Under the pieces are notes generated by a model. The model was not told the origin of the DNA. It worked only from the letters and a program-made list of their open reading frames with translations, and made no database searches. DNA of 64,000 bases from Trema orientale (lineage: Eukaryota > Streptophyta > Magnoliopsida > Rosales > Cannabaceae): NCBI GenBank assembly GCA_002914845.1, contig JXTC01000001.1, forward strand, positions 5,220,218 through 5,284,217, given 5' to 3'. Below are positions 1 through 9,020 of the stretch, in pieces (positions within the stretch are counted from its first letter, which is position 1; the number at the start of each line of letters is the position of its first letter). The translations under genes were made by a program, and so were the position numbers.

Positions 1-688
1 ATTGTACAGCAGCAGGTTGGTTAGGCAGGGTCTGCTGCGACTTTTGTGAAGACTCGATTGTAATTGCGCGACAAGATCGACTTTGGTCTTGACGATGCGA
101 CGTGGATTGCTCACAACTACGTCGCTGTTCTAAATGTTGTCTTAAGTCTACAGGATTCTGCCTGGGTTCTCTGCTAATTCTTTCTAAGACACTCCTCGAT
201 TGACGATTCACTCCGCTGCTTTGACGATCACGATTGACGGTTGCTCTCTTGGAAGGTTGTCCACGACCACGATCAGTGCTCGAACTCCCAGTATCGGATT
301 CCTGTGGCAAGTCCGTGACTTTTTCTTTCCCTTTGGAGGTGCGATCAGTATGACGCTCCGGTTGGGTTCTGGGCTGGTCGCGATTTCTTGCCTCTCTAAT
401 CTGAATTCCTCTTTCAATTTGTCGAGCAGGACGATCTCTGGGTCGTTCCTGCTGTGGCGGAGTGACCATCTGTCCTTCAGCGAGTTGTCGTAGAGAATCA
501 TTGATTTGACTGGTGATTTGCTGAAGATTCACCAGTGCGTCCTCCATGCGATCTTGCCTCTGGACGATATTCTCTAGTGTGGTCACAGCAGGTTAATCCT
601 GAACAGGATTACCCTGTGCAGCCACAGTGCTTTAAGGTTGGTTTTGGCTAGCTCCGGCGAACCTGGTAGTGTTTCTGGTGTTTGCCAT
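1..688 (-). pseudogene. Ty3/gypsy retrotransposon gag fragment
   Basis: Read on the minus strand from an ATG at 688, the frame encodes MANTRNTTRFAGASQNQ. It then has two TAA stops (near codons 19 and 33) where CAA would be expected, and stays open from about 590 to the window edge. The product is rich in Gln, Arg and Ser, with short motifs such as RQDRMEDALVNLQQ and, near the window start, DLRQHLEQRRS. These resemble the N-terminal gag of Tat/Ogre-like Ty3/gypsy elements (family assignment from memory). A primer-binding site and LTR lie immediately upstream, in the order expected for a minus-strand element. Other frames here are open by chance and are not coding. The rest of gag and pol would lie left of the window. 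Confidence 0.7.
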
Positions 689-728
689 TGTTGAAGAAGA
701 AAGAATGACAAACTCTTTACTGGAATAA

Positions 729-745
729 CCCTCCTTCTAGCGCCA
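729..745 (-). other. Retrotransposon primer-binding site
   Basis: On the minus strand TGGCGCTAGAAGGAGGG begins three bases after an LTR ending in ..CAACA. TGGCGC is the usual start of the tRNA primer-binding site in Tat/Athila-type Ty3/gypsy elements. It sits between the LTR and the gag start, as expected. Confidence 0.6.
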
Positions 746-747
746 AT

Positions 748-1370
748 TGTTGACAGATGTTTTGTCAACAACGAATTTAAGAAATTGCAAGATGTAGCTT
801 GTATGTGAAAAAGGTTGATCAAGTAAAGCAAATAAGGAGACAAGAATTTTATAGTGGTTCAGCCCCAAAAAAGATGAGCCTACGTCCACTGTTCTTCACT
901 ATTTTCTGGAGAATTACAAGAATTTCCCAAAGTCTCAAGGTGAGAGCAGAGAGAATTACAGAACGTAATAAGGTGTTTTGTGAAGAATTTGTCTCGTCCC
1001 TTACAATGAAACTAAGCTACCTTTATACAGATGAGGATGGCTCAAAGTTTCCCGATTACATAAATGAGTAAGTGTAATCAGAAAATATAATTTCGAGTAA
1101 CCATATATAATCGGATAACTTCTCAAATTAAATAAAGGAATTACTCGATCTCCATTCAGAAACTTGTTTCCTTTTCTTTGTTGATTACCTGTTCGAAGAC
1201 ATTTGATATAATTTCCTTTTATACTGGTCGCATCTATCTCATTCGGAAGAGGTCGCTCTTTAATAAAAAGAACTCATATGCGACCTGACGCACCCGACTG
1301 TTGTCTTTCTTGGCGTTGACCAATCATGGATTTAAGATCGCATAACACTCAGAAAATACAAAAAAAAAAA
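748..1370 (-). repeat. 5' LTR of the minus-strand gypsy element (outer limit uncertain)
   Basis: The LTR boundary next to the primer-binding site is clear: the plus strand reads TGTTGACAG from 748. The far boundary is not, because no second LTR copy lies in the window to compare; about 1370, near a poly-A run, is a guess. Open frames within it have no recognisable domain and are taken as chance. Confidence 0.45.
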
Positions 1371-1789
1371 AAAAATCCTTGTATTAGTAAATACTAGTCT
1401 TGACCTTATGTTTTTAGGAATGCACAATGCGTTTTATTTGCCAAATCATATCAAAATTATCCTTTGGTGTCAGATTTGGTCAAAATCATGTTTGTTAAAT
1501 GACACTAATAACTTCAGATAAAATTAAATTAAATAATCAAACTACTCACTTAACCTTATTATTGAACAACCATTTTTTTTTCCCAAAATTTGTGTAGAAT
1601 TTTCAAAAAATAAATTTGAGTATTTGACATTTATCTATGGTAGTTTTAATGGTCAATTTGATTATTTAATCAAAAGTATTTTGGCCATTTTCATGTTTAA
1701 AAAAGGACAAAAATTAATGAAAATTTGTTAGAAGAGATAGTTTTATCCCCATTTGTAGGAATGTAAATGAATAAAGTCGAGCAGTGTAG
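1371..1789. other. AT-rich intergenic stretch
   Basis: No gene, RNA or clear repeat boundary is visible. The stretch is AT-rich with homopolymer runs. Confidence 0.4.
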
Positions 1790-2196
1790 CACTATGTTTG
1801 GTAAAGGAGATTTTTGGAGGGATGGAGATGGATGGAGGGAGAGGAGTGAAGGAAGAGCAAGAATCCTCCATTTGGTAGGAGGGAGAGGAGAAATGAAGGG
1901 AGAGGGACTCTGCCCGAGCCCACCAAATCTCATCCTTCCAAATTGAGGGATTGAAGAAACTTGAAAAGAAATAAGGTGTAAATTGACAAATTTATTCTTC
2001 AAAATAATAATTTAAATAAAATAAAATATAGATAATATATTAATTTTATAAATAAATATTCTCTATCATTATTCCTCTACATCTTTTCTACCGAATAATG
2101 TTAGGGATTATCACTCTCTTCTCCATCCTTCACATTCCTCCTCCTAAACTCTCAATCCTTGCTACTCGTCTTCCCTTCTACCAAACATTGCCTTAG
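1790..2196. mobile_element. MITE-like element, purine-rich and pyrimidine-rich arms
   Basis: The left end reads ctatgtttggtaaagg and the right end reads cttctaccaaacattgcc, giving imperfect terminal inverted repeats around ATGTTTGGTA. The left arm is A/G-rich (ggagggatggagatggatgg) and the right arm is C/T-rich (ccttcacattcctcctcc), so the element can fold on itself. An element with the same style of arms lies at 55505-55885. There is no coding capacity. It looks like a non-autonomous DNA transposon (hAT or Harbinger type; superfamily not settled). Confidence 0.55.
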
Positions 2197-2779
2197 AATA
2201 TCCTCATCCCGTATCGATCTTTGTTTAAACTAGGTCAGGCAATTGCTAGTTTACTGTCAAGGGCATACCCGTACTCGCCCCCATTTACAGTTATGCTAGA
2301 TTAACGTAAAATAAATAAAAATAAAAAATAAATTGTAAAATGCCAATTTTCTTTTCTAAGAAGTATAAATGCAATTTTAACACAATATACTATACTTAAC
2401 AAGCAATAAACATTTAAATAAAAAAAGTTATAAAACACGAGTTCAAAAGATTTAAATAAGTATAGAAAAGTGGCCTCTCTATCAATCGATTTGATAAACT
2501 GAATGAACATATTTTACATTCTCAACACGAAAACGTTAAAAAAAGGGACAATTTTTGGCATTTACTTTTTTTTTTCTTTTTCTTTTTTTGTTGAAACGGG
2601 CATTTATCCTTTTTTCTTTTTAAAGGAAAGCATTTATTTATTTATTTTTCCCCAAAAAATTCCTGTAATTATTTTTTTGAGATTGAACAAAAATACTCTA
2701 CTTTTGAAGGTATGGTTTAATAGATATCCCTTTTTAATTTTATTAATAAATATATCTATTTTTTAATAGTAATGACTTG
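2197..2779. other. AT-rich intergenic stretch
   Basis: Low-complexity A/T-rich DNA with poly-T tracts. The open frames here are Phe/Leu/Ile-rich chance ORFs. Nothing else seen. Confidence 0.4.
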
Positions 2780-3110
2780 TATTTACCATTATGTCCCTGG
2801 TAAATTACTTATTTACCATTATTAAGATGTAGTATATGATTTATTGACCATGACTTAAAATATTTTATTGCTTGTAGACGGCAACATATTTACCATTATG
2901 CCTATGGTAAATTTCTTATTTACCACTTAAGAGGTGGTATATGATTTATTTACCATGATTTGAAAAAAATTTATTACTTATATATACTTGTAGACGGTAG
3001 CATATTTACTATTATATTCATGATAAATTACTTATTTGCTACCATTATGGGGTAGTATATTATTTATTTATCATGAAATAAAAAAATCTATCACTTATAA
3101 TTTCCTTCTT
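2780..3110. repeat. Three-copy tandem repeat, about 107-116 bp units
   Basis: Units begin at 2780, 2887 and 3003, each with tatttac(c/t)attat. Each continues with tggtaaatt-cttattta, a (g)gtagtatat-gatttattta segment, and a linker that usually ends cttgtagacggca. The spacing is 107 and then 116 bp. The third copy is the most diverged. It is noncoding; the origin (satellite seed or internal part of a transposon) cannot be told. Confidence 0.75.
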
Positions 3111-3539
3111 AATAAATAATTGAATAACATATTATTTTTTAGTTTAATTTTTCAAAGTTTATTCTTTTAGCATCCTACGAATTTTCAATTAGTCTCTATT
3201 AAGTCTTTATCTCCTTTGATACCTTCTTCACAGTATCTAATGTATTAATTTATATTGAGCTTACTTGCCACAACCATTTTTCCAAGCATAGATCCCTTCT
3301 CGAGACTCTCAAGGTTATGAAGAACCCGTAACAAAGGGTCATGGTTCCTTCGTTTTATCCACATGTCTCCTCAATTAGATCACTTAAATAAATTATTTAC
3401 AACTTATTTACCATTTTTTCCTCCAAACTACATAAATGAATGATTTGCAACTTATTTATCACTTTATTAATGGATTATTATTTTTGTTTTTTTCCTTTAA
3501 TTTTTTTATCAAACCTAATTTCTGAATATTTTAATCTGG
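3111..3539. other. Intergenic stretch
   Basis: No gene recognised. It contains a 19-nt sequence at 3329-3347 that recurs inverted at 7523-7541 beside the sterol methyltransferase fragment (see findings). Confidence 0.4.
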
Positions 3540-3694
3540 CCATGGTTCCAGAGCGGTTCAGTCTCTTGCGCTCCATTCTTCTTATCCTTCTAACTGAAAA
3601 GCGTCCTCTGAGGTCTCCCCGAAGCGGCATCATCATCATCCTTCTTTACTAACACCACCGCCATAGTCTCACTGTGCTTCCTCTTCTTCCCCAT
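3540..3694 (-). pseudogene. Gene fragment resembling the N-terminus of ribosome biogenesis protein BRX1
   Basis: On the minus strand an ATG at 3694 opens MGKKRKHSETMAVVLVKKDD, followed by an acidic run, GRPQRTLFS, a stop codon, and KDKKNG. A basic MGxKRKHSE start, KK-D-rich segment and RPxRTL-x-(stop)-KDK match my memory of the first 50 residues of plant BRX1 (Brix-domain protein, 60S ribosome assembly). The GC content is higher than in the flanking DNA, as expected for a former exon. Only the N-terminal part is present; the Brix domain is absent. The in-frame stop and truncation make it a pseudogene. Identification rests on a short stretch, so a chance or different lysine-rich protein is possible. 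Confidence 0.4.
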
Positions 3695-3723
3695 CGATTT
3701 ATCTCTAAAAGGCCAAAGCAACA

Positions 3724-5469
3724 TGTTGAGAAATTAAGGTTTCAATCTTACTCTTATTTTGGAGATAACAAACATTTGATTTAGTACTAATGATTTAACT
3801 TGAGTGTGCAGTGAAATTGTTTTAAAGTTCTAGCTCAAGTTAATCAAGAAATCAAGCTTGAAGATGGATGCATATGGACCTGTTAGATTCAAGCTTGAAG
3901 ATAGACAATCAAGATACAAGACCGTGTCTAGATAGGGTATATTTCATACTTAGTCTTGTATTTGATTTGGTTTATTACATATAGATTCTCTTTGTATTAG
4001 CTCATACTTTCAAAAGAATTTTCAAACTATCTTAAGGTTAAAATAGTTATTTTATAAATATCTTTTTTAATCTAGCCAAAATTCCCTCAAAAGTCTATTT
4101 TTAGTGATAAACATATTTGAAAAATAATGGGATTTAAATTATCGATAAAAAAGGAACCAAGGAAACTAATCGGTGGTTTCTGGTCCTAAATTGGTCGACC
4201 ACTAAGGGTTGACTACTACAGCTTTGCCGTTTGACCATTGGAGCTAAATGTCAGCATCAAACTCTAACGGCTAGTAAAAATGGTCGACCATTTTTTAGGA
4301 TGGTCGACCACTTTTTTGGCAGACAACTAGTAACAATCCAAAAAGGCTAGTTTTTGAAGATGCATTTAAAAAGAGCCAAGTTTGACGACTTAAAAAAAGA
4401 GAATATGAACCTACATTGATACTCAATCAGTTTCTAAGTGAAAAAGCTCTCATTTACTCAATTTTAACTTTCAAGTCATATTGAGCCAATCTTAGAGCAT
4501 TCATTGTGCATTGTTCTCAAATCTCCTAAGCCAAAATTGTATTTATTACTTTGTGAGGAGAGTTCTTGAGTGTTTTTACTCTTGATTATTGAAAAACTAT
4601 TGAGTATTAGGTGAGGTTAGCACTGGATTCATAAACAACCCGATTTAGGTGAGGTTGCCATCGGAGTCTAAACAACTCGTGTATAGGTGAGGTTGCCACC
4701 AGAGTCTAAATAACCAGAGTGTAGGTGAGATTGTCACCGGAGTCTAAACAACCCGTAAATTAGTGATATTAATATGATTGTCTAAACAATCTGTGTAGGT
4801 GAGGATTGGTACTAGAATCAAAATAATCTAAAGTTAGGCATGATAGAGCCGGAGTTAAGACTATTATAAAGGCGTTGGTGAGCTTAAGAAGAATTTACTC
4901 TATTTGTAAAAAAGGTCGGTCAAGCCTACAATCTTGATCTGATAGTGGAAAGCTCAAAGTAAGTTGCCGAGAGCTAGGGACGTAGGCAAACCGTCGTGTT
5001 TATCGAACCTCGTAAAAATTGAGTTTGTATTTTCTCTATCCTTACACTCTTTACTTTATTGTAAGCTATTTGATTGAGCGTTTGATCTTTAATGTACTTA
5101 ATTTACTTAGTTTTATTGTTATATGTTTGGTATTATTGTTTATTTAGCTTAAAAGTTTCAAAATAGTGGTCTATAGCTTAATTTACAGGGATGTAGGCAA
5201 ACTGTCGTGTTTATCGAACCTCGTAAAAATCGAGTTTATATTTTCTCTATCTTTACATTCTTTACTTTATTGTAAGCTATTTGATTGAGTGTTTGATATT
5301 TAGTGTGCTTAATTTACTTGGTATTATTGTTATATGTTTGGTATTATTATTTATTTAGCTTAAAAGTTTCAAAATAGTGGTCTATAGTTTTACATAGTTG
5401 AAAAGTTTCTTAAAAAGTTATAAAACTTAATTCACCCCCCCCTCTTGGGTTGTCAATCTTGGGCTAATA
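3724..5469 (+). repeat. 5' LTR of a SIRE-like Ty1/copia element (copy 1)
   Basis: It starts TGTTGAGAAATT and ends ..cttgggctaata, directly before a primer-binding site. Its 3' third (..gacgtaggcaaaccgtcgtgttta..) is shared with the LTRs at 31996-33324 and 40653-42130 and, inverted, with 7753-8107, so all belong to one family. The ggtcgacca motifs near 4190-4320 and the TATA-poor U3 are also LTR-like. An internal duplication of about 210 bp (about 4978-5185 and 5189-5400) makes this copy longer than its relatives. Confidence 0.8.
4978..5400 (+). repeat. Tandem duplication inside the copia LTR
   Basis: The segment from (g)acgtaggcaaaccgtcgtg to aaatagtggtctatag occurs twice in direct orientation, about 210 bp each, with few differences. 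The inverted LTR copy at 7753-8107 carries only one unit, so the duplication is probably specific to this copy or sublineage. Confidence 0.75.
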
Positions 5470-5470
5470 A

Positions 5471-5482
5471 TTGGTATCTGAA
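5471..5482 (+). other. Copia primer-binding site (decayed)
   Basis: ttggtatctgaac follows the LTR. The usual methionine-tRNA-complementary site of plant copia elements is TGGTATCAGAGC, which is intact in the second copy at 33327. Confidence 0.7.
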
Positions 5483-5518
5483 CTTGGTAATTAATTTTGT
5501 ATACTTAACCATCTTGAG

Positions 5519-6856
5519 ATGGTAAACCCAAATAATTTTCAAAACTTTTCATATGAGGGGTATTCAACCAGTATACCATCATTCTTTAATGGAACCGATT
5601 TTAATTATTGGAAAAATAGGATGCTTGCATATCTACAATCTTTAGACTTTGATTTATAGCATATTGTTACTAAAGGTCCATCTGTTTTTAAGAAAAAAGG
5701 TTGATGATAAGTTTTTTGATAAAGAAATTGATAAATATGATGTAAATGATAAAATTACTTTTTCAAAGAATGATAGAGCTATGCATATTTTGATTTGTGG
5801 TATAGATAGAGATATATTCAATAATGTTGAAAAAGCTACAAATGCTCATAAAATATGGAATATGCTTGAAGTATCATATCAAGGTACAAATTCTATGAAA
5901 GAGACGAAAATCAATATTCTTACACGCCAATATGAATTATTCAAGATGTATAAAGATGAGACTATTGCTCAAATATTTACTAGATTCACTATTATTATTA
6001 ACTCTCTTAATGCTCTTAGAAAATCATTCTCTAACATAGATTTGGTGAATAAAATTCTTAGGAGTCTTCCTAAAGTGTATATAAGCAAAGTGGTGGTAAT
6101 TCAATAAGCTAGAGATCTCACCAAACTTTCTTTAGAAGAGCTTATGGGCTCATTCATGACACATGAGATTTTGATGACATAAACTAATGAAGAAGTTCAA
6201 GATGACAACATGTATTTCATAACAATTGAGGATAAGGTAAAATCGCTTGACCCCAATGATGATTTTCTTGATGATAATGATGCTAGTGGTGATTTTGATA
6301 ATGAAAGTGATGAAGAAGAGTTATCATACAATAAGCTACTTGATGATTTTAATGAATTACATGATAACTGCAAATTGCTTGTTTTGAAAAATATTGCTCT
6401 CAAGAAGAAATTGTTTCTTCTATCAAAAGAACTTGAGAAATTTTCAAAAGAAAAGGAAGTTATTTTGACTTGTGACATATGTGTATCTTTGAAAAATGAA
6501 AATGCTTCCTTAAAAAATAAAGTTTTAGATTTAACCAACATTGTCCTCAAGTTCACTAATGGAAAGAAAAATTTTGATTTAATACTTGGCGGTCAAAAAT
6601 GTATTTTGACAAAGAAGGTATTGGATACAAACCTTGCATAAAACAAAAGTATCTAAAAAATTATTTTATCAAAGCATTATCTTGTAGTGACTCAAAATAC
6701 GTATGCAATTATTGTAATCAAAATAGACATACAAGCTTTTTATGTTCCATTAAGAAAAATGCATATTTTGGTGTCAAACAACAATGGGTTCCAAAGAATT
6801 CAAAGACTAATCCCCAAGGACCCAAAGTTATGTGGGTACCAAAAATCCATATTTGA
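5519..6856 (+). pseudogene. SIRE-like copia gag (broken)
   Basis: An ATG at 5519 opens MVNPNNFQNFSYEG, soon interrupted by a stop near 5657 and then open from 5649 to 6105. It carries the copia gag signature: IWNMLEVSYQGTNSMKE, then LVNKILRSLPKVYISKVVVIQ. After another stop the frame resumes at 6210 with the acidic, coiled-coil-like KxLxLEKFSKEKE and LKNKVLDLTNIVLKF region, then a His/Cys segment (CNYCNQNRHTSFLC, near 6710-6755). It aligns residue for residue with the gag of copy 2 (33376-35035), which retains a CFECKKPGHMKNEC zinc knuckle. Copy 1 lacks that part, so it has an internal deletion around 6180. It is not functional. Confidence 0.8.
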
Positions 6857-7297
6857 ATCTTTGTTGTAGGAACAAGCAAGAAAGTAGTTGCTCCAAGAAC
6901 TTGACCGATGACTTCACCAAGCTCTCAACTTTCACAAAGAAATAATGGTGGATATTTCATTTTTAGAGACAACACAAAAAGCTAGATCATTGGCATAGAT
7001 AATATCGGTAATAATTCTTTACCTATCTTTGAGAATATCTTGCTAGAAATCTAATTTGCATAATTTTTGTCAACTATGTGATTAGAGTTATTGAGTTTTT
7101 TTTTTTTTAATCTTTCAAATACTCAATTTGAAAATTTGAACAAATGAGATTATATCTTTTGATACAAAAAATATATATATATTTTATTGTTTTCAAGTCA
7201 AGGTAAATTATTTTTTGTTTTCAAAAAAAAATATTTATTATGGCATAGAAAACTTGGACATGGTAATGTGGTTACATTTTCAAAACTTTACTAACGA
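6857..7297 (+). pseudogene. Copia pol remnant: protease and GAG-pre-integrase pieces
   Basis: Degenerate frames after gag carry a protease-flanking string (GGYFIFRDNTKS then IIGIDNIGNNS, near 6938-7020). At 7233-7290 they carry LWHRKLGHGNVVTFSKLY, the GAG-pre-integrase zinc-finger start (W-H-x-K-L-G-H). The copia sequence ends abruptly near 7297. No integrase, reverse transcriptase or RNase H follows. Confidence 0.65.
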
Positions 7298-7300
7298 ACG

Positions 7301-7530
7301 GAACATTGTAATTGGCGGTCTTGAACAGCATCTCGTGGACGTCGACGGTCCCCTTGGGCACGATTCCCAGGACGGTGAGTACAGTCACGAGAATGTGGTT
7401 CCTTCAATAGCGATTCTGCGCATCTTCAGCCAGCTGCCGTGAGACGGTTTGGCCAGATCCTGCTCCTTCACCACCTCGAACCCGACCTTCATGATCGTCT
7501 CAGCTATGTCGGCGTAGCTCCAGAACCATG
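7301..7530 (-). pseudogene. Fragment of a 24-methylenesterol C-methyltransferase (SMT2-type) gene
   Basis: On the minus strand the sequence reads SYADIAETIMKVGFEVVKEQ, then DLAKPSHGSWLKMRRIAI. After a one-frame shift it reads VTVLTVLGIVPKGTVDVHEM, then LFKTANYN. These match, from memory, the C-terminal part of plant SMT2 sterol methyltransferases (SYADIAET, GFEVVKE-DLA, PKGTVDVHEMLFKTA), which add the second methyl group to the phytosterol side chain. Compared with SMT2 a few residues in the WW-R-LK stretch are missing, there is a frameshift, and the methyltransferase core is absent. Its GC content is far higher than the flanks. It lies between a plus-strand copia pol remnant (ends 7297) and a minus-strand LTR of the same family (starts 7753), which suggests capture or insertion. 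Confidence in the family is good; SMT2 versus SMT3 cannot be told. Confidence 0.7.
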
Positions 7531-7752
7531 ACCCTTTGTTATTGAGTCCATAGAATCTATCATGCTCATGCTTTTTTTTAAGGAAAAAGAAAACTAGTAA
7601 CTAGGATGAAAACCAAAATGAAACTTATCCATTTGATCATTTAATTCTTTTATTTTCTTGGAAACCAAACAAAATTAAGCTTACACTTGGGTATATAATT
7701 TGTTATGATCATATTGAGATTTATGTTTTATTGTTTACTAGTGTGTGTGTTG

Positions 7753-8107
7753 TGTTAGCCCAAGATTGATAACCAAGAAGGGGTTGAATTGGGTTTTAAA
7801 ACTTTTTAAGAAACTTTTCAACTATGTAAAACTATAGACCACTATTTTGAAACTTTTAAGCTAAATAAACAATAATACCAAACATATAATAATAATACCA
7901 AGTAAATTAAGCACACTAAATATCAAACACTCAATAAAGTAGCTTGCAATAAAATAAAAAGTGTAAGGATAGAGAAAATGTAAACTCGATTTTTATGATG
8001 TTCGATAAACATGGCGGTTTGCCTACATCTTCGGCCCTCGGTAATTTGCTTTGAGCTTTCTACTATCAGATCAAGATTGTGGGCTTGACCGACCCTCTTT
8101 ACAAATT
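7753..8107 (-). repeat. Truncated SIRE-like copia LTR, reverse orientation
   Basis: The plus strand starts TGTTAGCCCAAGATTG, the complement of an LTR end (..CAATCTTGGGCTAACA). It continues as the reverse complement of the last part of the LTR at 3724-5469, with a single unit of the segment duplicated there. It stops near 8107, so about the first two thirds of the LTR are missing. It forms an inverted repeat with copy 1 around the SMT2 fragment. Confidence 0.75.
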
Positions 8108-8840
8108 GAGTGGACGTAACATTGGATTTTTCACCACAATAGGAGTATAAAAAGAATACAACAAAATATACTTTAGAAAAAAGGATATAAAAATAAATAA
8201 AATAAAAATGGGATATATTCTGACACAAATAAAGGAAAAAAGATACTAGGTATAATTTCCTCTTGTTTTTTACACATTTTCATTTCATTGGTGGTAGCAG
8301 GCTATTCATGAACCATCCAAAGATATGCGCTTAGATTCATAGAATATTTAGACATAACAAAATTGTGCCGATGGTGCAATGGTGGCACCGAAAACGTACT
8401 AAAATTGTCAAAATCCATCAATTATTATTATTTTGAAAAATGACAAGCGAGGGAGGGCAATAAAGTCAATTAAGTAAAAAAAAAGTAGGCCACACCCAAA
8501 CCCAACAAGGACAATTCCAAACCAAACTCCAAACTCCAAAGTCGCCGAGAACAGAAGAAAAGCAGCTTAAGCAAGCAAAGAAGACAGAAAAAAATAAAAA
8601 AGAAAAAAAAGAGTGCCGTTGGGGCCTCTGATGACGTGGCAAAAGAAAGACCCGGATAATTCGGATAAGTAAATATTACATTACGATACACAACAAAGAA
8701 AACCCACTTCTCAATTAAAAAAAAAAAACAAAAAAAAACAAAGAAAACCCACGTTATAAACACGCTTTCTTCTGCTTTCGTCTCCTCAGTACCCAAAAGA
8801 AAACCCCCCAACAAAAAAAAAAAAAAAAAATAAAGAAAGA
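8108..8840 (+). promoter_or_regulatory. Upstream region of the TCP11 gene with a TATA-like box
   Basis: No gene is seen here. A TATA-like ttataaa at 8754-8760 lies about 265 bp before the chosen start codon, and a tgacgtggc ACGT-core site (bZIP type) lies at 8632-8640. CT/A-rich leader sequence follows. The transcription start is inferred to be near 8785. Both sites are pattern matches only. Confidence 0.4.
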
Positions 8841-9020
8841 AGAAAACTTGAACTTTCCTTGTTTCTTTGCTTTGTACAGAATTGAAAGACTTGGGAAGAA
8901 CTAGAGAAAAAAAGGCAAGAGCTGTCGTTTTGATCGATTTCGCGGTGTCGTTTCGCTGTTTTAATTCGGAGGAGGAGGTGGTGAGGAAGTACGACGTGTC
9001 GTTTTGTTTTGAAGAGGGAG

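Noticed and set aside
799-1071. Plus-strand 90-residue ORF
   Set aside because: It lies inside the LTR of the minus-strand gypsy element, and repeated-family LTRs are noncoding.
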